Source: UBA4466 sp963976995 (GTDB lineage Bacteria; Bacteroidota; Bacteroidia; Flavobacteriales_D; Crocinitomicaceae). From it: a stretch of DNA of 64,000 nucleotides. Every line of letters starts with the position of its first letter. The first letter of the stretch is position 1. Below, one piece after another: positions 17,603 to 26,443 of this stretch. The translations under genes were made by a program, and so were the position numbers. The notes beneath the pieces were generated by a model, which was given only the letters and a program-made list of their open reading frames with translations, did no database searches and had not been told where the DNA came from. The stretch spans positions 1-64,000 of the forward strand of contig CAXBMR010000004.1 in the NCBI GenBank assembly GCA_963976995.1, in the 5' to 3' direction.

Positions 17603-17926
17603 ATGAAAATCCGATTCTTAAATAGAGGCATTGAAAATCAAAAATTTCAGTACAATCCGCGTTATTACGACGAAAGGAAAGAACGCCTTATGGCAAAAAA
17701 GAAGCAATACGAAGAATTGGAAAGTAAAAACATGAGTAACGAAAGAAGGAAAGAGGTTTTTCGAGAGAATATTCAAGGAGAATGGAATCGTGCTCAATAC
17801 AGACAGAGTCAGCAAAGAACATCTAATTATCGCATTGTAGTACTCATCGTAATAATCGTTGTTTTAGGTTATTTTGTTTTCAATGGAGTTGATGAAGTGG
17901 ACACAATTGTTAAAAAATTGTACTAA
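17603..17926 (+). CDS. Small single-span membrane protein upstream of mutL
   Basis: 107 residues: a basic, strongly charged N-terminal region (about 1-72, rich in Arg, Lys and Glu, probably helical) and one C-terminal membrane segment (about 76-95, YRIVVLIVIIVVLGYFVF). This tail-anchored layout would leave the charged part in the cytoplasm. Proteins of this kind commonly precede mutL in Bacteroidota, from memory, but I know of no assigned function. The mutL ATG follows six bases after the stop, so it is the first gene of the mutL-rhomboid operon. Confidence 0.75.
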   Translation: MKIRFLNRGIENQKFQYNPRYYDERKERLMAKKKQYEELESKNMSNERRKEVFRENIQGEWNRAQYRQSQQRTSNYRIVVLIVIIVVLGYFVFNGVDEVDTIVKKLY

Positions 17927-17932
17927 GTTCCA

Positions 17933-19780
17933 ATGAGTGATTTTATACAGTTATTACCGGACAACATTGCGAACCAAATTGCCGCAGGAGAAGTCATTCA
18001 GCGCCCTGCATCTGTTGTAAAGGAATTAATGGAGAATGCGATTGATGCAAATGCAACAAAAATCGAAGTCAATATTAAAGATGCAGGAAAAACACTTATT
18101 CAAGTAGTTGACAATGGCAACGGCATGTCGAAAAGCGATGCTCTACTCTGTTTTCAAAGGCATGCTACTAGCAAAATTAGAAAAGCTGATGATCTATTTT
18201 CGCTAACAACAAAAGGATTTCGTGGAGAAGCATTGGCTTCGATAGCCGCTATTGCTCACGTAGAAATGCGGACGAAATTATCAGAAACAGAAACAGGGCA
18301 AAGCATTATTATAGAAGGTAGTGAAGTCAAATCAAATGAGGACACTGTTTGCCCTAAAGGAACTTCTTTTGAAATCAAGAACTTATTCTACAATGTTCCC
18401 GCAAGAAGAAATTTCTTAAAGAAAGACAGTACTGAATTCAATCACATTGTGGATGAGTTTGAACGCATAGCCCTTTCTCATTCAGAGATTCATCTAGTTC
18501 TAACACATAACGAGATAGAAATTCATAATTTACCTGTAGCTGTGTTGAGAAAAAGAATTGTTAACGTTTTAGGAAATAGTGCGAATGATAAACTCGTTCC
18601 TATTGAAGAAAGCACTGAGATTGTTCAGCTAAAAGGATTTGTTTTAAAACCAGAAAATGCTAGAAAAACAAGAGGTCAGCAATTCTTCTTTGTGAATGAC
18701 AGATACTTTAAGAGTCCCTACTTCAATCATGCGGTATCAAAGGCTTTTGACGGACTACTTCCACAAAAATTATTCCCTGGTTATTTTTTATACCTCGATG
18801 TTGATCCTAAAAAGATAGATGTCAATGTACATCCTACAAAGACAGAGATTAAATTTGAGGAAGAAAAATTCATCTACTCTATCCTTATGAGCAGCGTGCG
18901 ATTGGCTTTGGGGAAATATAATATTACTCCGACGTTGGATTTCGACAGAGAGAATAGTTTTGACATTCCTCATGCTATGAATTCTCAACCCACGATTGAA
19001 CCTACTATTAAGGTTAATGAAAATTACAATCCTTTTTCAACATCAACGAGAACATATTCTAGTGATGGAGGAAAAACGAAAGATAACTTCTCTAAAGCTA
19101 TTACGGCGGAAGGTTTTGGAACTAATAATGCGTCAACGAAAGATTGGGAAAACTTTTATTCGATTGAGGATGACAAGAGTCAGAATGAAAAAGAAGTGCC
19201 TATCGTTTTCGAAAATTTCTCAGAATCTGGCAAAAAATTTATCATAAAAGGGAGCTACATCATTTTCTCCAGTAAATCTGGATTGATGTTAATCAATGCT
19301 AGAAGAGCTGTTGAACAAATAGTTTACACAGAGATGACTAATAGCTTTATTTCCAAACCAATAGATTCACAATCACTTCTTTTTCCTATAGAGAAGGAAG
19401 TGTCAAAAAATGAAACTTCTTACTGGAATGACAATCAGTCCCTACTGAAACAATTGGGATTTCACGGAGAGATTGAGGATTCTAAATTAGTTATAAGTGC
19501 TGTGCCATCCGTTTTGCAAGAAGAATCAATTTCGAGTGCGATAGACGAACTCTTTGCAACTCTTGCTTACAAAGACATCGAAAAAGGAGAAATTGCACAT
19601 ACGTTGATTGCATCTATTGCAAAATCGTCTTCTATGAAGAATTTGAGTTTATCTAATAACGAATCGATTCAAGGTTTAATAGACCAATTATTTCAATGTA
19701 AAAACCACACCTACTCTCCACGTAATAAAAAAATAATAGAGACAATTTCTTTAGATGAAATTGCCCAAAAATTCAACTAA
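17933..19780 (+). CDS. mutL: DNA mismatch repair protein MutL
   Basis: 615 residues. The N-terminal GHKL ATPase is intact: ELMENAIDAN (31-40), DNGNGM (60-65), RHATSKI (76-82) and GFRGEAL (95-101). It links MutS to downstream strand excision. The C-terminal dimerisation domain is present, but the endonuclease motif DQHA(x)2E(x)4E is replaced by NARRAVEQIVYTE starting at Asn455, and the CPHGRP-type motif near the C-terminus reads YSPRNKK. This MutL is therefore probably not a nicking endonuclease. Two rhomboid genes follow with a 2-bp and a 13-bp gap, a gene order frequent in the phylum. Confidence 0.95.
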   Translation: MSDFIQLLPDNIANQIAAGEVIQRPASVVKELMENAIDANATKIEVNIKDAGKTLIQVVDNGNGMSKSDALLCFQRHATSKIRKADDLFSLTTKGFRGEALASIAAIAHVEMRTKLSETETGQSIIIEGSEVKSNEDTVCPKGTSFEIKNLFYNVPARRNFLKKDSTEFNHIVDEFERIALSHSEIHLVLTHNEIEIHNLPVAVLRKRIVNVLGNSANDKLVPIEESTEIVQLKGFVLKPENARKTRGQQFFFVNDRYFKSPYFNHAVSKAFDGLLPQKLFPGYFLYLDVDPKKIDVNVHPTKTEIKFEEEKFIYSILMSSVRLALGKYNITPTLDFDRENSFDIPHAMNSQPTIEPTIKVNENYNPFSTSTRTYSSDGGKTKDNFSKAITAEGFGTNNASTKDWENFYSIEDDKSQNEKEVPIVFENFSESGKKFIIKGSYIIFSSKSGLMLINARRAVEQIVYTEMTNSFISKPIDSQSLLFPIEKEVSKNETSYWNDNQSLLKQLGFHGEIEDSKLVISAVPSVLQEESISSAIDELFATLAYKDIEKGEIAHTLIASIAKSSSMKNLSLSNNESIQGLIDQLFQCKNHTYSPRNKKIIETISLDEIAQKFN

Positions 19781-19782
19781 CT

Positions 19783-20505
19783 ATGTTTCAAAATATACCA
19801 CCAGTTACTAAGAACCTACTTCTAATAAACGTTCTTGTTTATATTATATCATTGGTTCTCAGTAGCAGAGGCATCGATATGATACATATTCTTGGAACGC
19901 ATTATTTCGGAACTGTCTTCTTTGAGCCTTATCAAATAATTTCGCATATGTTTATGCATAGCATGACAGGATTCATGCATATTTTATTTAATATGTTACT
20001 CTTAGTAATGTTTGGAGCTCATCTGGAGAAAATATGGGGAGCAAAGCGCTATTTTATATTTTACATCGCTTCTGGTCTTGGAGCTTTTGCACTTTACAAT
20101 GGTATAGGTGTCTGGCAGATTATGGTACTGAAAAATGAATTAGTTGCTCTTGGTTATGATGTTCAACAAATTGATATTGACTTCAGTAGAAATATGGTTC
20201 CCGTTTCAACTTCACCAGCAATTATCAAAGAATATTATTCCTATAACGCATCGAGTCTAGTCGGAGCCTCTGGAGCAATTTTCGGCCTACTAGCTGGCTT
20301 TGCTATTCTTTTTCCCAATACAGAATTAATGCTTCTATTCCCTCCTATTCCAATCAAAGCGAAATATTTAATCGGAGGTTATATAGCATTTGAAATATAC
20401 AGCAGCATTTATAAGTCTGGAGACACCATTGCACATCTGGCTCACGTTGGTGGAGCAATTGTTGGTGTGATCCTTGTCCTGATATGGAAAAAACAAAATC
20501 GCTAA
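19783..20505 (+). CDS. Rhomboid family intramembrane serine protease (first of two)
   Basis: 240 residues, six predicted membrane segments. The catalytic dyad is visible: Ser163 in GASGAIFG and His221 in AHLAHVGGA. The oxyanion-stabilising His/Asn pair is in HILFN (66-70), and the loop-1 region EKIWGAKRYFIFY is typical. Cleaves transmembrane substrates within the inner membrane; substrates unknown. Starts 2 bp after mutL and is followed by a second rhomboid, so the pair is cotranscribed with mutL. A roughly 50-residue insertion between membrane segments (about 110-155) separates the two halves. Confidence 0.9.
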   Translation: MFQNIPPVTKNLLLINVLVYIISLVLSSRGIDMIHILGTHYFGTVFFEPYQIISHMFMHSMTGFMHILFNMLLLVMFGAHLEKIWGAKRYFIFYIASGLGAFALYNGIGVWQIMVLKNELVALGYDVQQIDIDFSRNMVPVSTSPAIIKEYYSYNASSLVGASGAIFGLLAGFAILFPNTELMLLFPPIPIKAKYLIGGYIAFEIYSSIYKSGDTIAHLAHVGGAIVGVILVLIWKKQNR

Positions 20506-20518
20506 ATTTTTTACTAAG

Positions 20519-21433
20519 ATGCAAACACAAGCTACATTCATAGACAACATTAGACACCAGTTGAAACATGGCGGGATGACGTTTAAACTAATTTTCATCA
20601 ATATTGTGGTCTTTATTGGCATCCGTGTACTGAGTATATTCTCTAATTTATTAGGTTCTTCCGATGGAGCCTTCATAGATTCTTATATTGGTCCATTCCT
20701 TGGTTTGCATACGGATTTCATGGCATTCATCACTCATCCATGGACACTTTTTACTTATATGTTTACTCATTTTGGTCTTATGCACTTACTTTGGAATATG
20801 CTTTTCTTGTACTTTGCAGGAAAGTTATTTGAACAAATGTTCAGTGCTAAAAGACTTCTAGCCACTTACATATTGGGAGGAATGCTAGGAGGAATTCTAG
20901 AGATTGTTGCACATGCCGCATTTGAGAAGATGCAACTATCCAGTGATAGTGTTGTTGGTGCATCAGGGTCTATCATGGCTATATTCATTGCCATCTCTTT
21001 TTACAGACCTAATACAAAAGTACATTTATTTGGACTTTTACCAGTCAGAATTATATTTCTAGCCATCGCATTCATCCTCATGGATTTCTTAAAATTGGGT
21101 TCGGCTGACAGTACTGCACATTTTGCACATCTGGGCGGAGCAATTCTTGGGGTTTGGTCAATACAGAACCTTCACGCATCAAACAACATCGTTACTCTAT
21201 CTCAAGCTTTCATGAATAGCGTTTTAAAATTATTTTCTAAAAAAGATGCAACTCACATGAAAGTTAAAAAAGGAGGAAAGTCCGTTCGACACAAATCTGA
21301 TGAAGACTACAATGCCGAAAAGAAAAATAAGCAAGAAGTTATTGATAAAATTTTGGATAAAATCTCAAAATCAGGCTACGAGTCTTTAACAAAAAAAGAG
21401 AAAGATTATTTGTTCAATCAGAGTAAAAAATAG
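20519..21433 (+). CDS. Rhomboid family intramembrane serine protease with cytoplasmic tail
   Basis: 304 residues. Catalytic Ser149 in GASGSIMA and His204 in AHFAHLGGA; HLLWN (89-93) supplies the oxyanion residues. A charged tail of about 80 residues follows the last membrane segment and contains the conserved end DEDYN...KILDKISKSGYESLTKKEKDYLF, as in the DUF6576-type tails of Bacteroidota rhomboids. Directly downstream of the first rhomboid, so the two may be paralogues with different substrates. The ATG at 20519 lies 13 bp after the preceding stop. Confidence 0.9.
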   Translation: MQTQATFIDNIRHQLKHGGMTFKLIFINIVVFIGIRVLSIFSNLLGSSDGAFIDSYIGPFLGLHTDFMAFITHPWTLFTYMFTHFGLMHLLWNMLFLYFAGKLFEQMFSAKRLLATYILGGMLGGILEIVAHAAFEKMQLSSDSVVGASGSIMAIFIAISFYRPNTKVHLFGLLPVRIIFLAIAFILMDFLKLGSADSTAHFAHLGGAILGVWSIQNLHASNNIVTLSQAFMNSVLKLFSKKDATHMKVKKGGKSVRHKSDEDYNAEKKNKQEVIDKILDKISKSGYESLTKKEKDYLFNQSKK

Positions 21434-21477
21434 CTTTCCAAGCTTATTTTGCTTATATTTAGTTTAAATAAACAGAG

Positions 21478-22089
21478 ATGCTTATAGAAGTTAATGCCAA
21501 TAACATTGATCAGAGAATCATACAACAAGCCGTTAGTATATTGCGACAAGGTGGCTTAATTATTTTTCCAACGGACACGGTTTATGCTATCGGATGTGAT
21601 TTGAATAACAAAAAAGCATTGAACACATTGGCAACTTACAAAGGAGTTAAATTGAAAAAAGCCAATTTCTCTATTATTTGCCATGATCTAAGTCAAATTT
21701 CTGAATATGTCAAGCATATTGATCGGCCAACCTATAAGTTATTAAACAAATCGCTCCCGGGACCATTTACATTCATTCTCACAGCTACTAGTGAAATCCC
21801 TAGGCGATTTGATACAAATCGTAAAGAGGTGGGCATTAGAATACCGGACAATCAAATAATTTTAGAAATTGTTAAAGAACTAGGCAATCCGATCGCAACT
21901 AGCTCATTGCATGACAATGAAGATGAAATAAAAAACTACTTCATTGATCCATACATCATCTACGAGCGTTTTGATGACAAAGTAAATCTCATTATTGATG
22001 GTGGACCAGGTCGCCTGGATGTTTCCACTGTTATAGACTGCACTGATGGTGTAGAAATTTTGAGACAAGGAATTGGACGAATTAATTAA
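21478..22089 (+). CDS. L-threonylcarbamoyladenylate synthase family (Sua5/YciO/YrdC)
   Basis: 203 residues. The fold signatures are FPTDTVYAIGCD (substrate pocket), KKANFSIIC, LPGPFTFIL and VGIRIPDN, which identify the YrdC/Sua5 superfamily. True TsaC makes threonylcarbamoyl-AMP for the t6A37 tRNA modification. The KANFSIIC variant in place of KRP-type residues is closer to YciO-like paralogues, whose function is less clear, so I do not give a symbol. No membrane segment. It lies in a run of + strand genes (gaps of 44 and 24 bp), probably one transcript with its neighbours. Confidence 0.85.
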   Translation: MLIEVNANNIDQRIIQQAVSILRQGGLIIFPTDTVYAIGCDLNNKKALNTLATYKGVKLKKANFSIICHDLSQISEYVKHIDRPTYKLLNKSLPGPFTFILTATSEIPRRFDTNRKEVGIRIPDNQIILEIVKELGNPIATSSLHDNEDEIKNYFIDPYIIYERFDDKVNLIIDGGPGRLDVSTVIDCTDGVEILRQGIGRIN

Positions 22090-22113
22090 TGCCGAGCAAT
22101 TTGCAATAACATT

Positions 22114-22680
22114 ATGAAAATTCTAGTTATAGATTCTGGTAGTAACAAAACGAAATACATTGAAGAAATCGTTGATCAATTCATAGATGTCAAAACATCA
22201 AAATTAATGGATTTCAAAGAAACTGACCTAGACAATGTGGTTGGCGTAATTATCTCTGGCGCACCTCTACTTGTGACCGAAGTTGACCCTTCGCCATATA
22301 TCAATCAACTTAAATGGATAAAGACAAGCCAATTATCCATTCTAGGCATTTGTTTCGGACATCAAGTCATCGGTTTAATGCATGGTGCTTTCGCTACTCG
22401 AATGAAGGAGGACAGAGATTGGCAAATAATTGAAGCTCATGTCGATTGCCCTCTTTTTAATCGACTACCCAACGAAATAGAAATGATGGAAGATCATTGC
22501 GAAACCATTTCTATTCCTCAAGGTTTTGAGTTAGTTGCTTCGTCTGACGCTTGCGTTAACGAGGCCATGCAACACAAAGAGAGAGCAATTTTTGGTGTTC
22601 AATTTCACCCAGAAGTTTCAGGCAATCATGGTAGAATTTTAATTGAAAATTTTATAAAAGTTTGCCAAAGAAATACATAA
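22114..22680 (+). CDS. Class I glutamine amidotransferase (GATase1) protein
   Basis: 188 residues, a single class I GATase domain. Nucleophile Cys80 in GICFGHQ, partners His165 and Glu167 in FHPEVSG, and the oxyanion-type glycine segment IISGAP. It resembles the free GATase subunit of GMP synthase or a stand-alone GATase1-like protein; there is no synthetase domain and none next door, so the ammonia acceptor is unknown. Starts 24 bp after the Sua5-family gene. Confidence 0.82.
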   Translation: MKILVIDSGSNKTKYIEEIVDQFIDVKTSKLMDFKETDLDNVVGVIISGAPLLVTEVDPSPYINQLKWIKTSQLSILGICFGHQVIGLMHGAFATRMKEDRDWQIIEAHVDCPLFNRLPNEIEMMEDHCETISIPQGFELVASSDACVNEAMQHKERAIFGVQFHPEVSGNHGRILIENFIKVCQRNT

Positions 22681-22776
22681 GTCCAAAATTTAAGAAACCA
22701 GCTACTCCATACTCAATTGTTAATACTTCATTGCTTTTCTTTCTTTTTGCATTCAATAATTGTTGATATTTGAACT

Positions 22777-24009
22777 ATGATTTTGAATCGTATATGGATT
22801 GGAATGTTTTTAATTGCCTTTGTGGTTGCATCGAGCAAGCTTATTTTTTGGCATGATCTTGATATTTTTAAAGACCTAGTCGATGCGTTGATGAATTCTG
22901 CAAAAGTAGGTTTTGAGATATCACTTACTTTAACAGGAGTGATTTGTTTTTGGATGGGAATCATGAAAATTGGTGAAAACGGAGGAGCTGTCAAAATTCT
23001 CACCAAACTAGTCTCCCCTCTATTTTCTCGACTGTTACCTGAAGTTCCAAAAGATCATCCTGCCGTAGGATCAATGATGATGAACTTTAGCGCGAACATG
23101 CTAGGACTTGATAACGCCGCTACACCGCTAGGCTTAAAAGCAATGAATGAATTGCAGGAATTGAATCCAAAAAAAGACACTGCGTCCAATGCACAAATAA
23201 TGTTTTTGGTTCTCAATACATCAGGTTTAACAATTATTCCTGTTTCTATTTTCGCACTTAGAGCAGGGTCTGGATCACCCACTGCTGTTTTCTTACCAAT
23301 TTTACTAGCTACGTTCCTGGCTTCTCTAGGAGGGCTTATCTATGTTTCTATTCGTCAGAAAATTAATTTATTCAATAGAGTCATATTGGCATACATTGGT
23401 ACAGCTTCTTTGTTAATAGGCTTACTGCTGTTTTATGTTGTCAATCATCCGGAACAGGGAGATGTTATCTCAAAAGTCGGTGGTAATCTCATTATTTTCT
23501 TAATTATAATTGCATTCATTACGTTGGCTGCAAAAAGAAAAGTAAACGTCTATGAATCTTTTATTGAAGGGGCTAAAGACGGATTTAACGTAGCAATTAG
23601 TATCATTCCCTATCTCATTGCTATCCTTTCTGCTATTGCTGTCTTAAGAGCTTCAGGTTCTCTTGATATTTTACTAGACGGAATAAAAATGGCCGCTATT
23701 TACATGGGACTGACAGTGACCGAATGGATAGATGCATTGCCAGTTGCATTTATGAAGCCACTAAGCGGCAGTGGGGCTAGAGGAGCATACGTAGAAGTTA
23801 TGGCACATTATGGAATCGATTCCATGCAAGAAAAAATCGCAGCTACTTTTCAAGGAAGTACGGAAACGACGTTCTACGTTCTTGCTGTTTATTTTGGTTC
23901 TGTCAAAATTAGAAACACTCGATATGCTGTAACAGCAGGACTTATAGCTGATTTTATCGGTATTGTATCAGCTATATTTATCTCTTATTTATTCTATTCG
24001 CATGGTTAA
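22777..24009 (+). CDS. SpmA-SpmB fused nucleoside-recognition (Gate) membrane protein
   Basis: 410 residues with about ten membrane segments. Residues about 1-200 correspond to SpmA (GICFWMGIMKIGENGG-like and NFSANMLGLDNAATPLG), residues about 210-410 to SpmB (FMKPLSGSGARGAYVE, FQGSTETTFYVLAVYFGS). Two Gate/nucleoside-recognition domains in one chain are usual in Bacteroidota, where no sporulation occurs, so the spore-maturation name is historical. A transport role is plausible but unproven. The last 8 bases overlap the start of the next gene (ATGGTTAA), so the two are coupled. Confidence 0.88.
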   Translation: MILNRIWIGMFLIAFVVASSKLIFWHDLDIFKDLVDALMNSAKVGFEISLTLTGVICFWMGIMKIGENGGAVKILTKLVSPLFSRLLPEVPKDHPAVGSMMMNFSANMLGLDNAATPLGLKAMNELQELNPKKDTASNAQIMFLVLNTSGLTIIPVSIFALRAGSGSPTAVFLPILLATFLASLGGLIYVSIRQKINLFNRVILAYIGTASLLIGLLLFYVVNHPEQGDVISKVGGNLIIFLIIIAFITLAAKRKVNVYESFIEGAKDGFNVAISIIPYLIAILSAIAVLRASGSLDILLDGIKMAAIYMGLTVTEWIDALPVAFMKPLSGSGARGAYVEVMAHYGIDSMQEKIAATFQGSTETTFYVLAVYFGSVKIRNTRYAVTAGLIADFIGIVSAIFISYLFYSHG

Positions 24010-24481
24010 TTGGTTTAGAAAGAAGAAAAAAGTCAACCTGGAAAAAAATCAAAAAGTTCCGCTAAAGAATATCAATTATTCTCCTAAAATTATTCTTGCA
24101 TGGGCAAAAGCGATAGAAGGCAACGAAGAAATAACGCGTTGGTTAAAGGAAAATGGATATGAAGAATTATCTATGGCAACATTCGCTATTTACCTAAAAG
24201 AAGAAGCTAGATTATGGCTACAAGAGAATGGATACTACCAATTAATGGCCATGATCAACGCTGCAGAGGGAAACGAAAGCGCGCAAAGATGGTTGTTGAA
24301 AAATGATTTTGAAATCCTTTTTCATATAGCATTAGCCGTTGAAAACGAACAATCTAGCTGGGCCTGGCTAAAGCATAACACTACACAAGATATTTTCATT
24401 TTAGCCCAAACTATCCAAATTATTAAAGACAAAATTGAAGAGCATCACAATGATGTACATACGTTTAGGAAAGACTTGTAA
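24002..24481 (+). CDS. Small protein with four 25-residue Trp-containing repeats
   Basis: 159 residues from the ATG at 24002, which overlaps the end of the SpmA-SpmB gene; an earlier in-frame ATG at 23963 would overlap much further and add an unlikely N-terminus. The body is a tandem helical repeat: units at 31-56, 57-81, 82-106 and 107-131 place Trp47, Trp72, Trp97 and Trp122 exactly 25 residues apart, within a pattern like WLKENGYEEL. The N-terminus is very basic (WFRKKKK) and may touch membrane or nucleic acid. I do not recognise a named family. Coupling suggests a cytoplasmic partner of the Gate protein. Confidence 0.75.
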   Translation: MVNWFRKKKKVNLEKNQKVPLKNINYSPKIILAWAKAIEGNEEITRWLKENGYEELSMATFAIYLKEEARLWLQENGYYQLMAMINAAEGNESAQRWLLKNDFEILFHIALAVENEQSSWAWLKHNTTQDIFILAQTIQIIKDKIEEHHNDVHTFRKDL

Positions 24482-24508
24482 TCAATTGTTAATTATTAAT
24501 TAACTTTG
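24476..24508 (+). promoter_or_regulatory. Promoter of the GT2-PHP-GT39 operon
   Basis: TTG (24476-24478), a 22-bp spacer, then TAACTTTG (24501-24508), matching TAnnTTTG; the ATG follows at 24528. The -33 element overlaps the end of the preceding gene. Confidence 0.5.
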
Positions 24509-24527
24509 AGCACCAATTTAAAGAAGC

Positions 24528-25286
24528 ATGATTAGAGGAAAAAAATTAATTGTCATACTGCCGGCTTACAATGCTGCCAAAACGTTAAAAAAGACCTATG
24601 ATGAAATTCCTTTTGACATTGTAGATGATGTTGTTCTTGTTGATGATAGAAGTAGTGACAACACTGCAGAATTAGGTAAGGAAATCGGTATCAAGCATAT
24701 CATCGTCCATGAAGAAAATAAAGGCTACGGAGGAAACCAGAAGTCTTGTTACAACAAAGCACTCGAATTGGGAGCAGACATAGTTGTTATGTTGCACCCT
24801 GACTACCAATACACTCCGAAGCTTATAGAATCTATGGCGTATCTCATCGCAAATGATGTTTATCCTGTTGTTATAGGCTCTAGAATCCTTGGAAAGGGAG
24901 CATTAAAAGGTGGAATGCCGATATATAAATACATCGCTAATCGGTTTTTGACATTAAGTCAGAACATTTTAATGAGACAGAAGTTATCTGAGTACCATAC
25001 CGGCTACCGGATGTTCTCTAAAGAAGTGTTGGAAGGAATCAATTACAACATCAATTCAGATGACTTCATTTTTGACAACCAAATGTTGGCACAAATATTT
25101 TACGCGGGCTATGAAATTGCTGAAATTACATGTCCTACTAAATACTTTGATGATGCTTCATCCATTAACATTGCACGCAGTACAACCTACGGCTTAGGTG
25201 TACTTAAAGTCTCTTGGATGTATTTTTTTAATAAAATTGGAGTCACAAAATCAAAAATCTTTCACGCTAAAGCTGAAGTAGATTGA
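24528..25286 (+). CDS. GT2 glycosyltransferase (polyprenyl-phosphate sugar synthase-like)
   Basis: 252 residues, GT-A fold. VILPAYNAAKTL opens the nucleotide site, VLVDDRSSDNT carries the first Asp pair, and VVMLHPDYQY takes the DxD-like position. No membrane segments beyond a hydrophobic patch near the C-terminus. Single-domain GT2 enzymes of this type often make polyprenyl-phosphate sugars (dolichol-phosphate-mannose-synthase-like). That reading is supported by the GT39-like, lipid-linked-sugar-using enzyme two genes downstream. The stop overlaps the TTG that may start the next gene. Sugar unknown. Confidence 0.82.
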   Translation: MIRGKKLIVILPAYNAAKTLKKTYDEIPFDIVDDVVLVDDRSSDNTAELGKEIGIKHIIVHEENKGYGGNQKSCYNKALELGADIVVMLHPDYQYTPKLIESMAYLIANDVYPVVIGSRILGKGALKGGMPIYKYIANRFLTLSQNILMRQKLSEYHTGYRMFSKEVLEGINYNINSDDFIFDNQMLAQIFYAGYEIAEITCPTKYFDDASSINIARSTTYGLGVLKVSWMYFFNKIGVTKSKIFHAKAEVD

Positions 25287-26443
25287 ATTTTAAGAAAATA
25301 GTCGCTATTCTTATGAAAATAATCCTTTCATTGGTTGTTTTTGTATTCTTGTTCGCTTCTATTTTCTATATTAATACAACTATCTACAATTTCCCTGAAC
25401 CCGAAGCTTTCTCAGGAGACACTATTTTCAATCCTTATGAGAATTTGCCTGATTCATCCTATCGCGCCAATTTTCATGCGCATTCCGTCGCTTGGAAATC
25501 AGTAACCAATGGTCATAACACTGAAAAGGATTTATTTGACGGGTACACTGAGCGAGGATATGACATTGCAGGGATCTCGAACTACCATAAAATCAGTGTG
25601 TATGCAAAACCAATGACTGACTTGTACGTTCCTGTTTATGAACACGGTTACAATATATTCAAATCACATTATCTCGCCATTAATTCTCCTACCGTTTCAT
25701 ATTTCGATTACCCATTGTATCAACTGACCTCTCACAAACAGAAAATCATAGAAAACATAAAAGAGAATGGAGCAATGATTGCGATGGCGCATCCAAAATT
25801 TGCTGGTGGCCGTTCATTCAGTGATATGCAACATTTAGTGGGGTATGAATTTACAGAGGTTTTAAATCACTACCGAATTTCTGAAGAATATTGGGACGAA
25901 GCATTGTCTGCCGGTCGATTGACTTGGATTATGGGAAATGACGACACCCATGACATTGTGAATGAAGCCACCTTTAGAATATGGAATATCATTCATTCTG
26001 ATGTGCGACATCCAGATTCTGTGATGCAAGCAATGAAGCAAGGGCAGAATTATGCCATTTCTAGTAAAAATGAGTTGTGCGACAACCTACTTGAAAGTTG
26101 TAGCCTGGTTGATTCTACCATTTCTATTCGCCTCACAAACCTAGCAGATTCTATTGTTCTAAAAGGTCAAAATGGAAAAGTGGTCCATAAGGTTATTAAT
26201 TCTGACTCGATTAATTATTCATTCAAAGCAACAGATTCTTATGTTAGAATGGTTGCCTACAACGCAAATAGTCACTTGTATATGAATCCAATATTGAGGA
26301 TTGAAGGAGCATCTGTCCCTTTAAATTCTCACGTAAAAGCAGAAGTAAATTTTATTAAAACATGGCTATTTAGAATAGTTGCATTTTTCGTTTCACTGAC
26401 ATTATTATTTTTGATAAAACGAATTTGGAAGAGAAGAAAATGA
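25283..26443 (+). CDS. Membrane-anchored PHP-domain metal-dependent hydrolase
   Basis: 386 residues from the TTG at 25283 (an ATG at 25313 is the alternative start). N-terminal membrane segment (about 9-31), a PHP-type domain facing the periplasm, and a C-terminal membrane segment (about 357-378) followed by basic residues. Metal-site motifs: NFHAHS (PHP motif 1), GISNYH (motif 2), MAHPKFAGG (motif 3) and GNDDTHD (motif 4). PHP domains hydrolyse phosphoesters. Lying between a GT2 and a GT39-like gene, with ATGA overlap to the latter, it may act on a lipid-linked phosphate, but that is inference. I know of no characterised match. Confidence 0.72.
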   Translation: MNFKKIVAILMKIILSLVVFVFLFASIFYINTTIYNFPEPEAFSGDTIFNPYENLPDSSYRANFHAHSVAWKSVTNGHNTEKDLFDGYTERGYDIAGISNYHKISVYAKPMTDLYVPVYEHGYNIFKSHYLAINSPTVSYFDYPLYQLTSHKQKIIENIKENGAMIAMAHPKFAGGRSFSDMQHLVGYEFTEVLNHYRISEEYWDEALSAGRLTWIMGNDDTHDIVNEATFRIWNIIHSDVRHPDSVMQAMKQGQNYAISSKNELCDNLLESCSLVDSTISIRLTNLADSIVLKGQNGKVVHKVINSDSINYSFKATDSYVRMVAYNANSHLYMNPILRIEGASVPLNSHVKAEVNFIKTWLFRIVAFFVSLTLLFLIKRIWKRRK

